A stretch of DNA of 64,000 nt, taken from assembly GCA_025765615.1 (NCBI GenBank), contig JAIVFJ010000045.1:1-64000 (forward strand), written 5' to 3'. Source of the stretch: Zopfochytrium polystomum. Its lineage: Eukaryota > Chytridiomycota > Chytridiomycetes > Chytridiales > Chytridiaceae. The position numbers and the translations under genes were made by a program. A model generated the notes under the pieces. The model saw only the letters and a list, made by a program, of their open reading frames with translations, did not search any database and was not told the DNA's origin. Shown in pieces: positions 1 through 11,990 of the stretch (position 1 is the first letter of the stretch; the number at the start of each line of letters is the position of its first letter).

Positions 1-1424
1 TTTTAAACGATCATATATTGCTAAGCAGCCTGAAAACAATTGAGGAAAGGAGCAGAAGCAAAGTATGAGAGGAAGAAAGTTTAAGCGCGAATCAGCAGGC
101 TCTCCTCATTAAACAGCACTATCATCATTTCGAACACTGCGGAAAGAAAAAAGAGATAAAGGAAAGAGAAAAACACTTCAAATTGAAAAATAAATTCTAA
201 TGAAAAAAACTGACACACACACACACACAATTGCAAACGACGTAAGAGAGGAGACATTCAAGTACGCACACGAGGCGCTAAATAAGTAACTTCGTCCCCA
301 CGGCCAGTTGGCCTTGCACCGCCTCATCCAATGGCCTTTCGGCCCTGCTCGCTCCGCGGGTCCAGCCGTGGATCTGCTGCACACACAGACATCTTCCATC
401 CTCTGTTGGAAAGCAAGGCGAGATCGCGTGGTTAACCATTTTTGGCACTCGCGTACACTAAGCGGCAGGATTTCGAATGTGAAGCGTCAGATCACGGCCT
501 TCCTCGGTTGCCTCCTATTTTGCAGAGTGAATGGACATTTCAGGTTCAGTGAACACCATTTACAAAGCAAACGCCGAAGAAGACCGAAATAAAAAGGAGA
601 ACCACCAGTTGAAGAGGACCGACACATTGACGAAGAAGGAGCGCATCGTGATGTCGCTGAAGCCAAGCGGGGACCTATACTCTCTTGCGCGAAATTCAAC
701 TGAGCCTGTTCGAGTTTTCAGTAACCCCCCCTGCGGAACGTTACCTATCAGCTGGACCCGCCCTCGGAGGGAGGCTCCCTTCCATTCGGTCAGGGCTGGA
801 CGCCACGCTGCTTGGAGTCTGGGCACCTTCTTGCAAACCATCCGACGCACTGTCGCTGTGGTCGGACGTCCAAGAGATACTATCAGAATCGGGGCTGGAC
901 CTACCTTCCTGGAAAGTGTCCCGTTCGAATCGTACGAGTTCTAGCTGGAGCTGCGTGTGTGCGGAGAGGACGGTTGTGAAGGCTAAGTGGGGATCAGAGA
1001 GGTCAGAGGAGGTATCGATGAAGGTGGTGCGTCAGGTGTGGACGGTTGATGACTGAGGATGAAAGGGCGTGCCAAGGAAAATGTCAAAAAAAAAGAGCTG
1101 TTAGTTGTTTGCCATCGTTTAGGAGTGGCAAGGGCGTCAAACGGGACATACTTCCACAGACGAGGGACTCAAATCAAGGAATAGTTGTTGGCCAGCTTCG
1201 ATGGAGGCGTTTCCCGTCGGTTCCGTCAGGAAGGCCCACGAGCCAAGGCCTCCTCCTCTGCCCAGCCGATGAGCCTGCAGCCGCTGCGAGAGCCGCGGCA
1301 GCCGAGTGCGAAGGTGAAGGCCCAGGGGTCAGCGACGACGGGACGGTCCAGAAGTCGCCGTCATCATTGCCTTCACCCTCGGACGGGCGGAGGCCGCGTC
1401 CAGAGCGCGTCGGGGGCGAGCGAG

Positions 1425-1460
1425 TGGTGGTGGTGGTGGTGGTGGTGGTGGTCGTCGTCG
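1425..1460. repeat. GTG/GTC trinucleotide microsatellite
   Basis: About ten tandem GTG units pass into GTC units. The run reads as poly-Val, poly-Trp or poly-Thr depending on frame and strand, so the open frames through it should not be taken as genes. Confidence 0.85.
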
Positions 1461-1647
1461 TCGTTGGGGCAGCGCGAGCAGTCGGGGTTGCGCGTTGATG
1501 TTTGAAGGGTGTGCCATCTTTTCTGGTTCCTTCTTCAGGTGAGGAGAAGAGGGTAAGAAAGAGGGAAGAAGGCTCTTTATACGAGAGAGAGTTGGGAAGG
1601 GAGAAGGAAGGATGGGGCGGGTACACGAAAGCGAGGACAGAGAGGGG

Positions 1648-1690
1648 GAGAAAGAGAGAGAGAGAGAGAGACACACACACACACACACAC
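1648..1690. repeat. AG then AC dinucleotide microsatellite
   Basis: A run of AG units is followed directly by a run of AC units, giving a compound dinucleotide repeat in noncoding DNA. Confidence 0.85.
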
Positions 1691-2059
1691 AACAATAATG
1701 CAAGGTGTCGTGTGCGTGTCGTGTGCTGGGCCGACAAATCACTGGATTGCCACCACCACGAGCCGACAGAGAGACCCAGGGACTCGAGGGAGAGAGAGGG
1801 AGGGAGGGAGACGTCAAAAGACGCATCGGCTCAAACTCTGACATGTGTCGGGGGAGGCGGTCCTCAACCTGTTCGACGGACACTCTCGCATTATATCAAA
1901 AACGTTTCAAACAGCTCAAAGGCCCACATCGCAAATTATAGAAATAATAGGCTTCCTCTTGGAAAGAACCCCTAAACGCACTCGCCAATAGAGCTGCCTT
2001 TCCATGTGAATGCGAACATTTCGATCATGGACCCGCCCTATTATCGTCGGCAACTATTA

Positions 2060-2486
2060 ATAGGGGTTGTCAAACCCCCCTCTTTTTTGTTGGGAACAGA
2101 CAAACAAAACGTTGCACAATTTTTCCTCCACCGTTGCAAACTGCCTTTTTGGACCCATCAAAACGTTTCTTTTGCAGAAAGCTCCTCGCAAGGAGCTTTC
2201 GTTGGAAAGACTTTCGTTGCAAACCAGCGTTGTTTATCATGTTTTGTTTCCCATTTTTGGAAGGTTGCCGCACATGGAAAATCTTTCCAATAATGGGGGG
2301 CTAGGTGGTTTGTCTCTCAGTCTGCCTCTCGTCCTTTCTCCCCTTCTCCATATCCATCGCCATCGCCATCGCCAGGTTTGACCACCAACTTTCATTTTGT
2401 TGGAAACGAAATAAAAAAACAGTGCAAAGCGGAATCCATTTCGTTTTAAACCAGTCTGTGCGGGGAAGGGGTTTGACAACCCCTAT
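2060..2486 (+). mobile_element. MITE-like element, copy 1
   Basis: A 427-bp element starts ATAGGGGTTGTCAAACCCC and ends with the inverted counterpart GGGGTTTGACAACCCCTAT. It is flanked on both sides by TA (2058-2059 and 2487-2488), the duplication expected of Tc1/mariner-type insertion. The terminal motif is itself nearly palindromic. No transposase frame is present inside, so it would be non-autonomous. A second copy lies 190 bp downstream in the opposite orientation. The family assignment rests only on termini and the TA duplication. Confidence 0.75.
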
Positions 2487-2678
2487 TATGTAGTTGTTTA
2501 TGTAGAGCTTGTTTTAAAACTACATGAGTACTACGATGCGACTGAGTATGTTATCAGTGTCTTGGTCTGGTGCTACGTAGCTTGGTATCATGTTGGAGAA
2601 CGAGTATGTGAGGTAGTCGAAGAAGTCACTCCTGGTTACGATTGGCTCTACAAACACCTCTTTGTAGACAACTACATA

Positions 2679-3166
2679 ATAGGGGTTGTCAAACCCCTTC
2701 CCCGCACAGACTGGTTTAAAACGAAATGGATTCCGGTTTGCACTGTTTTTTTATTTCGTTTCCAACGAAATGAAAGTTGGTAGCCAGGCAGCCACAAGAC
2801 AGATGGTGGGGCAGACAGACCGTAGGCGACAGAGCCAGGAAAAGTAAGAGGGCGCAAACAGATATACAAACAAAAGACCGATTAGGGTGGAGACAGAGAG
2901 AGAGAACGAGAGGCAGACTGACAGACATGTGCTGGCAACCTTCCAAAAATGGGAAACTGCAAAACATGATAAAAAATTTGAGTGTTCTGTTTCCAACGCT
3001 GGTTTGCAACGAAAGTCTTTCCAACGAAAGCTCCTCGCGAGGAGCTTTCGGCATAAGAAACGTTTTGATGGGTCCAAAAAGGCAGTTTGCAACGGTGGCG
3101 GAAAAATTGTGCAACGTTTTGTTTGTCCGTTCCCAACAAAAAAGAGGGGGGTTTGACAACCCCTAA
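2679..3166 (-). mobile_element. MITE-like element, copy 2 (inverted relative to copy 1)
   Basis: This 488-bp element is recognisably the reverse complement of the 2060-2486 copy over both outer portions (roughly 110 bp at one end and 170 bp at the other); the centres differ. Its left flank is TA (2677-2678) and its right flank is TA (3167-3168), with one mismatch in the right terminal repeat. A 26-bp perfect palindrome lies at 3025-3050. The two copies and their spacer could fold into one long imperfect hairpin spanning 2060-3166. No protein-coding capacity was seen. Confidence 0.75.
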
Positions 3167-3588
3167 TAAGAAGAAGAAAGTAAATTCGCAAGAGGACACC
3201 GTGATCTCCCGCGCTGCGGAACATGCCGTGAAAGTGAGATGATTTGAGAGCATCAACGGACTGTAAGAAGGTGGGATAATGTGTGCCTGTCCGTTGCCGA
3301 AAACAGCCGGGAGTTGCGAGGACGTTGAACACGAAGACGTGGCCCTCCATCGAAAATATTTTGCTTGAAATTGACCTATCTCATGTCATTGACAAACTTG
3401 TGATGTTCCCTCAATATATCTGACATTTCATTTGAGACCAGACAAACTTGTGAAAGAGTAGCAAGTTGAATATGAAGGCGAGCTAGCCAAGGGAGGAGGA
3501 AGGGTAGGTCCAACAAGTGAACAAGTGCGAGGTAAAACGGGCATGCTTCAAAAGAACCACTTCCACCAAACTGGAGAGATACGAGAAA

Positions 3589-5905
3589 CTACTTGTCAAC
3601 GCGCTCCCAATCAAGGAAGAAAATCTGCTCAATGGTCTTGACCTCTTCAACGGCAGCAGCCGCGGCTTCGCCTTCAGCCGCCGGGCCACCCGCTTCCGAA
3701 GTCGCTGGGGCCTTGGTGTCCGACAAGGTCAAGTCTTCCATTTCCTCGGGGTTCAGTGCAACTCCCTCGGACGGAGTACCCTCGGCCTGTTGGTGTTTAG
3801 CGACTGGCTTAGTCTCTTCAAGGTTGTCGAGGATGGATTGGACGCGAGGGTCGACAGGCTCGGCTGGTGCATCGGCTGTCGCGTCCGCTGAGGCTTCGGC
3901 GACTGGCGAGTCGGCAAGGCTGGAGGTGCGGCGGGTTAAGCGGTCAGCGGGCAGTGCAGTAGAAGTCGAAGAAGCCACGCCGTTGGGCTCGCCGTCAACA
4001 ACGTCCTGCAAGCAGTGTCAGAACGCCAGAGGATGGCACCAGAGAAGAGAAGCAGCCTCACCAAAACAATAGCCTCGATCCCATCCGACCACGCCTTCTT
4101 ATCCGCGCTTCCCGTCTTTTGAAACAGCTGTCCCACACGGTCGCGCACCGCGCCCGCCACGTTCGCAAAATCTCTTCTGACCTCGGTCGAGTTGTACGTA
4201 AAGTTGGGTCGCCCGTCCATGGCGGTGCCGCCGCCCTCCAGGCGCGCTTGCAGCAACCTCCGGCATATCATGAGCACGACGATGCCGAGGGACAGAGTGA
4301 GCGATGCGGCGACAGGTGCTTCGATTGCCGCGGCGGCGATGGTGCCTGCGCCAGGAACCAGCCGCAACAGGTTCACGGCCAGCAGGCCGAGGGCCGGGGC
4401 CGCGGCCCCAGCCAGGGCCACTCCGATAAATCCAAGGATGCTGTCTTCCGAAATGCTGATACCATAGATGCTGCAAATGCTGATGATCATCACCGCCTGC
4501 GCTGTCATGAGAAGCGGGGCATCAGCGAAGGGGATGGGCGTCAGCCCGATCGCGAGGGAGCCCAAGGTAGCGATGGAAATTGGAATGGCAGCCAGTCGAG
4601 TTTTGGAATCGGTATCGATAAGTTGGGCACGGCGGTAGCGGTCGGCTGAGTCGGACTGCATTGGTGTGTGTGGGTGTGGGGAAAAGTTGATACAAGGATT
4701 GTATTAGAAGCAGTGAAGTCGCACCATGAAGAATAAGAGATGGTAGCATATGAAGAAAATGTATTCACACATGCAGCGTCCTGGAAAGTAGAACTTCCAC
4801 AGACAGGTTCAAGTCCGTGAGGGACTTTCGGAGCGATCGAGTATCGGCGATGGTAAGGTGGGTGGTGTAGAATTCGCAATTCTCGTTGGTGCAGTACCAG
4901 GCGTGGCCAGGGCGACCATCTTGGCGAGGCTTTACGATCGTGCGACTTTCACATTCTTCGCAAGAGGAGGGGCCATTTTGCGGGTTGCGCATTTCCGCGA
5001 TTTCAAAGGTCATTTCGTCAGAGTGCTCTGTGAGGCTGTCAACAACTTGGCTTCGAATTTGTGCGACATCCTCATGCTTTTTGGCATCGCACTTCGCAAT
5101 TATGACCAGAGTTGGTACCTTCATGTCTAACAAACTCTGCGGTTTTTGCAACGATTAGTCCTTCTTTCTCATGTCGACGGCGCCATACCTGCAAGACACG
5201 CTCGTCTTCCGGCTGGAAACGATCGATGAAGTACCAGACCATATCAAATTTGAGGGGGTCTTTCACGTCTTTGCCATCGACGTCAATGATGTGCTGGCCG
5301 GAGGTTGGGTTGGGATCGACCAACTTGAGCAGCAAGTCCCCGTCAAAGGCCTGGGCCTTCGAATCGATTCCTCGGATGAAACCGACGGTATCCACAATGC
5401 GGACGTGGTCGTCAGCATAGAGCCTCGCCTTAGTCGTGACAGGCTTTCCGGCTCCCGCCTTGGCAATGTCGAAGCCAAACACTTGGTTCACCAGGGTGCT
5501 CTTGCCCAGGCCGGTCTCGCCCGCGATCACGATGGTCAATGGCGCTCCGAACCGGTTCTTGATAAATTGCGATGCAACTTGGCGCGAGCCGGAGATGCGG
5601 GTTGCAACGGACGAGTAGATGCTACTCAGGGTGGAGCTTTGGTTTGAGCGGGGGGTTGGTGCGGCGGAGGGGGCAGGAGGATCTGCGGCGTGAACGACAG
5701 CGCCATTTTCTGGCAGCGAATGGATCGCCGCAGATGCTGCGGATGGTGCTACTGCAGCCGCCGCCGCCCCCGTCGCTGCCGTCACCACCGCTTCCTGCTG
5801 CCCAATCGAAGGCGGACTGGGACCTGTTCCAGAGATGCTTGAATCCGCAGGCAGCATTGGGGATGAGGAGCTGTTGTTGTCGAGGCGGGGCGATGACATT
5901 GGCAT
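3589..5905 (-). CDS. P-loop GTPase with zinc-ribbon insert and C-terminal DUF697 membrane domain
   Basis: Four exons give 691 residues: 5905-5189, 5118-4771, 4655-4062 and 4005-3589. Introns are 70, 115 and 56 bp, and all junctions are phase 0. A Ser/Ala/Pro-rich N-terminus (about 1-100) precedes the G domain. Walker A is GETGLGKST (119-127), G3 is DTVG (162-165) and G4 is AKCD (247-250, a variant of NKxD). Four cysteines at about 292, 295, 315 and 320 (CxxC then CxxxxC) form a likely zinc ribbon. From about 356 the sequence matches DUF697, including PIPFADAP and YGI motifs and a LVPGAGTI segment, with several hydrophobic helices. The tail is Ala/Glu-rich. In bacteria DUF697 follows an Era/dynamin-like GTPase, which supports reading this as one gene and not two. 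A membrane-associated GTPase is likely; its process is unknown. Confidence 0.8.
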
Positions 5906-7055
5906 GTGCCACTTTCAATACTTATTTGTAATAAACATTGGCGGACAAACTGGGCATTTTTCGTGGGGATGCCTGGGCCGCATCGCCACTGCCTGCTGCC
6001 TCCCTGGGCGAAAAGTAGGACGTCGGATGCAACAATCCCTCTCCCAAAGGTGTCTCTCGCAAAGGTGTCTCTCCCAGAAACCCTTTGATCCAAACAAGGC
6101 GGTCTTGGCGGATTCGCAAGACGAGCCAGCCCCACTCCGGACAGTGACGCCACGCGATAAGGACCACCGGCAGGAGAGCGACGTAGACTGCGTCGTCTTG
6201 CAAAAGAGGCAAGACGAGGAAGAACAAGAAATCCAAACGCCCGATCGATCCCCACACGCGAACAAATATTCAAGGTTCAAGGTAAGATCTGTCGCTGTCG
6301 TGGTGACAACCATGGCGCCCATTGGCTTTCCTCTAACGGTTCAGAAGGTTTTCGTAGTTGGCCGAGTCGTGTGTGTACCCGCCGGCCAACATGTTTCCTT
6401 TGGTTGGCTGACGGCTTCTGGAATGGTGTTCTCTCTGTCGGTTGCCGACGGATTCGGACGAATGGCGGGAGAGGAAAGTGGGACGAAAGAAAAAAGGAGG
6501 CCGTCCAATTTTGAGGTGAGACAGCCAGACAGAGGCAGAGACAGAGACAGGCCAGAGACAGAGGGGAGGGAGACAGAGAGAGAGAGAGAGGTGCCCTTCG
6601 ATCGATGGAGGGCGGCGAGCGGCGGGCCGTTCGGCGGTATAAGCGGCGGCGGCGAGGTCGACCGCATTCGAAGGTAGCGACAAGTAATAAGCGATATCCA
6701 GCGGCCAACTCTTGGCCGCACGCCGCTTCGTCATCATCATCATCATCACCGCGCCGCCCCCGCCCCCACCCCCACCCCAACTCTTAACTCCAACTCCCTT
6801 TCCATCGGAATCGCCATCGCACACTGCCCGCCACCCTTGACTTCTCTTTGCGTCTAGATTTAGCGACTACTACGCTATTCTCCCATCCCTCCCTTTCCTT
6901 TTGATTCCCTACCCCCATCGTACTACTTCCAGATGGTCGTCCCCCCAGTGGATCTGCTGCTTGCCAAGCCATTCATGGACGCACGCACCTTCGGCGGCTG
7001 TGCTCTGCTGCCAATACACTTTTTTAGACATTGACTTCCAACTCCCTTCACTTGT
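5906..7055. other. Divergent intergenic region between the GTPase gene and the zinc-finger gene
   Basis: This 1.15-kb stretch separates two divergently transcribed genes and should hold both promoters and 5' leaders. It has a short direct repeat of an AAGGTGTCTCTC motif near 6047-6074, a GA/CAGAGA-rich run near 6525-6590 and a pyrimidine-rich stretch near 6740-6910. No conserved coding exon was recognised. Confidence 0.5.
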
Positions 7056-10000
7056 ATGTATAGGCCATCGGACTCTATCGATCCGAGCGTCATGGCAACA
7101 CCTAGCATTCAGCCTCCCACAATAAGCACTTCCACTGCGGGATCAACCGATGGAAACCCTCAGGGCAATCGTTCAACTTCCCCAGTACCTCCGATATATC
7201 CCTCGCCCGCAACTCAACCTCAGATGTCCTGGGCACCCGGAGGCGGGGACCTTCGCAGCAGTATAACCCTTCCTTCCCCGTCGTCTACTATGTTCGAACG
7301 CAGTATGGGTGCGCTCGTGACCAATCTGAAGGGTTCTTTTGGGGCGGAATACTTTACAGATGCACCTGCGCAGCTTGCGCCTACCATCGCATCTGTTCCC
7401 CAGTCACCAGCTGTTTCGGGGCGACCAAGTCTACTTTTCGGTGGCAGCAATCCTCCAAGCAGCCTTTCGTCCTCCGCCAACAACCTTGGGCTCTCCAACT
7501 GGTCTCTTCTATCGGATGGAAATACCCAAACAGCTTCCTCTGCCCCTTCTCCATCCACTTTCTTTGCACAGTCGTCCTCGTCCACCGCCAAAACACACTC
7601 AACGGATTCTCTCTTCAAGTTGGACTTCGCACAAACTTCGGCACCGCCGTCATCACACACTTCTGTCCCTGTCCACCCCTCGCAGTCCGAACCGAGCGAA
7701 GACACGGCGAAGCGGGAACAGCCAGAAAATCTGGCTCCTTTGCCAGAAGAGAAGAAAGAAACTCAATCGAAAGGGCAGCTTACTGATGGATCCCCGAAGC
7801 AAGAGTCACGAGCCTCCACATCCAACACATTTTCGAAGAACTCTTTGGAGCCTCCCCGCAGTCTTCCTTCCGTCTCTCCCCATCCCCAAAACCAAGTATC
7901 AAAGTCCTTACCACCATTCAAAAACTTTGGCGGCTATCCTTTGATATCACCAACTACTGCCGCCAAAAATCTCTTCAGCTTCGACTCCGGTCCAATACCC
8001 TCGCCAGTCGTTGGAAGTTTCTTTGGATCTCCTGTATTACCCCCAATGACTCCCAGCACCCTTTTACCAACGTTGCCTGCATCAAGCACGGTGTCTAACT
8101 CGACCATCACATCCGGAACGGTGAAGTCCGATCTTGCAACATGGCTGGAAGAAAAGGACCCAACCGTCGATTATATTGTGGGTTCTTTTATGGATGCCAT
8201 CAATACGTTACCGCCGTCGAACTCATTCGCAATAGACCCCAGTATGCGCTCGTCCGATGGGAATGGCTCCATTCGCTACAGTAGCAATATGCTTCTGTTG
8301 GACCTTTCTTCTCAAGGTGGAGGTGCGGGTAGACAAGGAATGGATTTATCGCAGCAGCAACCCGACGTATTCGCAGCGAAGGGCTCCCCCTCTATGTTGA
8401 ATTTCACTCGTCCGGAACAGCAGTTTGGTTCACACACTTTACAATCCCAGCAATCTCAGTTACAGGCACCACTTCTGCAACCCCGGCTTCTGTCCCCGCA
8501 GCAGAGTCAGCCGCAGCAGCTTCAATCACTGCAACAATCGCAGCAACAACCGCAGCCGCCACAGCAACATCAGCAACCGCTGATGCAACAAGAGCAGCAA
8601 CAGCCGATTCTACAACATCAGCATCAACAGCAGCAACAGCTATTACAGCAACAGCATCAATATCAGCAACAGCAGTTACAACAACAGCAATTGCATCAGC
8701 AGCAACAGCAGCAAATGCAAATGCAGCAGTCGTTCTTCACTCAGCAGTCGTTCCAGCCGCAGCAGACGGGCCAAATTCAGCAGTTCAATCCCAGTTTCCC
8801 TCAACAGCAGACCCAAATTCAACCGCAGCAACAGTTTCAAACGCCAATTCAGCAGCAGCCACTCCAGCAACCACAACCGCCACAATTTGTGCAGTCATTC
8901 GCTCCAAATACGTTCAACTCAGCCCCGCGACCGCAAAGTATGATGGCGCCACCGACGCAACTTCCGAGTCAACTACCAATTTCATCTGTTCCCAGTTCTG
9001 TCCCCACCAACGCAATCATGCAACCTGGTGGCCCAGTCATGATTCCATTCCAGCACTCGCCGAATCAAGTGACTTCGGGAGCTTACACTCCAGGATTTTC
9101 GAACCAGATTGTGGGCTCCCACCTCCCTCCACCCACAACGGCGTTTAATGCACCGCGCCCTCCTGGCTTTCCCGGCCCTTCTGCTTTAGGCAGTAACAAC
9201 AATAACAAGGCGATCATTCCTTCCTCCATTCCTCAATTACAACCGCAACCTCAAGCGCTGAACTTGAGTGCTCCTCCGACGTTTTACGGTGGATCACAGC
9301 AAATGACCGGTAGCGGCGGTGGAGTCGGAGGAAGCCCAATGCCCATGTCTGCGCCAATGCCAATGTCGATGCAGATGTCCATGCAGATGCCCATGTCCCT
9401 GCCTCATCAGCAAAACATGATGGCACCGCCCCCGCCTCCACAGCTCGTGCAAGTCCCGCAACAGCAATTAGGGCCGCAGGGGCAAGCGTTGGGGTTTATT
9501 CCAAACCAGCTCTCGTTTCCTCAGCAGGTTAACACTATGCCCCAGTCTTCCATACCGCCTTCACTGGCTCCCTCGGGGGCGACGTCCGCGGCGTCGACTC
9601 CATCACACTCGCCACAGCCCCTTGGCAGTCGTGCCGCCGCCGCACAGAAGCTACCTTGCCCCGTTGCCGGATGTCAGCGCGTATTCGTCAAACCGCGAGC
9701 GCTGCAGACGCACATTGCGAACGCACACGGAGGTGGCGGTACTGGAGCTAACTCCGCCGATGTGCCTGGCGGAGGTGTCGACGGCAGTCATGCAGGGCCA
9801 TCGACCCCGTTCGGATCGGCTGAGACAGGGGTTGGAGGAGCTGGCCGCGTCGGAGACGATGATTCGACGGTCCCGGGAGGCGAGGTCGAGCTCACGGCAG
9901 GCGGCAAGGCCAAGCCGTTTCGCTGCAAGCTGTGTTCACAGACGTTTAGCAGGAGCCATGGTGCGGGTTTTTCTCTATTGATTTTGATTTGATCTCTACT

Positions 10001-10381
10001 GATCTCGTCTCCACCCTCGCAGATCTCAAACGGCACTACTACATCCACTCGCACGAGAAACCGTACCCCTGCCTCCGCTGTGGCAAAGGTTTTGCGCGGC
10101 GCGACGCGTTGCGGCGGCACGAGCGTGCCGTGGCCGAGGGCAAAAAGGTGCACTGCATTCCTCTGCACGGAGGAGTGGACGTCAAGCTGCGGCAACGGAT
10201 GCTGGCGGCATTGGCGGCCGGGGCTGGAGGCGTCGACGGAAGTCTGGCCCCCGGCGGGCGGTCGCCGGCCCTGTCGGGTTCGCTGTCGCCAGGGGATGAC
10301 TTGGATGACGAATTGGACGACGACGAGGATGAAGAGGAAGAAGAGGAGCCGATGGCCGCTGGCGGGGCCGTTGGGAACTAA
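7056..10381 (+). CDS. Q-rich C2H2 zinc-finger transcription factor
   Basis: Two exons, 7056-9960 and 10023-10381, encode 1087 residues. A second ATG at 7092 (after cgtc) is an equally likely start. Residues to about 450 are Ser/Pro/Thr-rich; about 460-620 is rich in Gln and Pro, the usual look of a fungal activation domain. An isolated finger near 866 (CPVAGC...HIANAH) is followed by a C-terminal pair: CKLCSQTFSRSHDLKRHYYIH, split by the 62-bp intron exactly within the helix, and CLRCGKGFARRDALRRH. The spacing and the DLKRH / DALRRH helices resemble the Crz1/Adr1-type fungal fingers, but the family is not settled. The C-terminus is a strongly acidic Asp/Glu run. It likely acts in the nucleus as a DNA-binding regulator. 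Confidence 0.85.
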
Positions 10382-10736
10382 TTATCTTATTAATAGGTCT
10401 CTGGTTTTTCTGAGCGTGCTTAATGGAGCGTCGTTTCTCGGTGGTTCGCCCTGGTGGTGGCATTGAACATTTTGTGCAATAAAGACTGGCTTAAGTATCG
10501 GCCCCAGGCATTGTCCCTCAAGATTTCCATTTGTGTGGTATCCAACCGCCGGCAGTTCTCAGTCCTTTCGCGCACGAAGACGACCTTCACATTGTTTCTA
10601 GGTTCTTTGCATTGCATACCCTTTTGCCACAATCTCTTGGCAATATTCAACAAAATACAGAACATTCATAATAAGTAGGCCTCCGCCCCAGTCGCCTGTG
10701 ATGTACGTCATATACTATAACAGCCTGAATTCGGCC
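10382..10736. other. 3' flank of the zinc-finger gene; convergent intergenic DNA
   Basis: AATAAA at 10478-10483 lies about 100 bp past the zinc-finger stop and is a plausible polyadenylation signal. The remainder shows nothing supported before the minus-strand PQQ-like pseudogene. Confidence 0.5.
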
Positions 10737-11934
10737 TCAAGAGTCCTCCAGATGCCACATTGATGCAGGGTCGGTGATGGGGTTCCGGTTGACCTCGTCT
10801 TTGCCGATTTCATTTTTGGCAAGGCAAACGCAACCGAAACAAGCGAGCGAGGTCTTCCACAGCCGCGTCCCATCAACTGAACTAAAGCACAGCACCTGGT
10901 GGCCACCAGAAAGGAAAAGACGCTGAGTGACGGGGTCTGCAAGGAGGAACATCTCCCAAAATCTCGATTGGGCGGTTCCAGACATGAGCACCGGTTCGTG
11001 CGTTCAAACAACAGAGGTTGTCACGAACATGGGATAGAGTCTATCGCCTGTCGCCGGCAAGGAGGGTGCGCCACTCTCCTCTTGTTGCTGGGAATATGCC
11101 CGGAAGTCCGTCCGCTGGGGGTTTCGGATCGTCGCGCTGCTTTTTCACCAATGGTAGGGGTGGCGCACCAGCACCGATGAGAATGCTTGGAAGGTTGTAA
11201 TCCTGGGTCTGGATCTTGACCTTCCAGCTGGCTTCGCCAGTGGTGGGATTCCAGCAGACCAGTGTGTTGAACCGGGCCACCATTACCAGTCCTCGGGTCG
11301 GCATCGGGATGAGGGCGGTTTGGAAAGGGCCAAGGGTGAATGGGAAACGGAAGGATTCGAGCCTCCAATCGGTCGACCGGTCTGCGAACGGCGCCGAACG
11401 GCGCGATTGTAGCCAGACAAGAGGGGTGAAACAGTCTCTCGCACCACCCTTCTTGCCCTCGACGGAAGTTGGGGGCGAGAACGGCCATGGCGACGAAGGG
11501 TCGTAGTTGCGGGGCCTGTACAGCGGAGAGGACCGCATGGTCGATAGGACGAGCTGACGTTCGCATTGGAAGCCCAGACAGGTGGACCAGAGCAGCGCAC
11601 CATGGATAGGATTGAGTGCAAAGGGCATTCCCTTTTCCCCACCGACGCACAGAACCTTCATCCTGAATCACAAATGTGGGCTGGCGTCCAAGATTTCAAG
11701 TGGAAAATTCCATAAATGGGATCCGTTGGCGATGCTGTAGCAGGTGACGTTCCAGTTGCAACCGACGAAAAACGCGTCGGTGGGCTTGGAGTTGAATAAA
11801 TACCATCTCTCCAATCCGTCCACAGCTCGCTCTCGCGAATTCTCCTTGGTTTGTTTGGAAAGCGGACTGACTGAATGAGAGAGAGAGGAGGGTGGGGGAG
11901 AGAGAGAGAGAGAGACAGAGCGAGATAGAGAGAC

Positions 11935-11990
<56 letters not shown>

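Larger units (their letters stand above)
1..2059. other. Region without a supported gene; low-complexity DNA
   Basis: No coding region here can be supported. A plus-strand open frame at about 685-1056 and overlapping frames at 531-944 have no recognisable domain. The stretch carries several simple repeats: a short CA run near 210-230, a GTG-type trinucleotide run near 1425-1460, and adjoining AG and AC dinucleotide runs near 1648-1690. Long open frames over the repeats are composition effects, since the trinucleotide run is open in several frames. Confidence 0.5.

Noticed and set aside
1174..1883. Long minus-strand frames over the GTG and AG/AC repeats
   Set aside because: The translations are poly-Thr, poly-Pro and Ser-Leu runs from microsatellites and show no domain.
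2751..3350. A 199-residue minus-strand frame over MITE copy 2
   Set aside because: It reads through noncoding inverted-repeat DNA; overlapping frames on both strands are equally open and none has transposase motifs.
3936..4661. DUF697 region as a separate gene starting at 4661
   Set aside because: A clean intron (4656-4770, phase 0, with a CTAAT branch) joins it to the GTPase exon, and the fusion order matches known GTPase-DUF697 proteins.
4800..4815. tRNA T-loop-like sequence GGTTCAAGTCC
   Set aside because: It lies within the antisense of the GTPase gene's second exon and has no cloverleaf partner arms.
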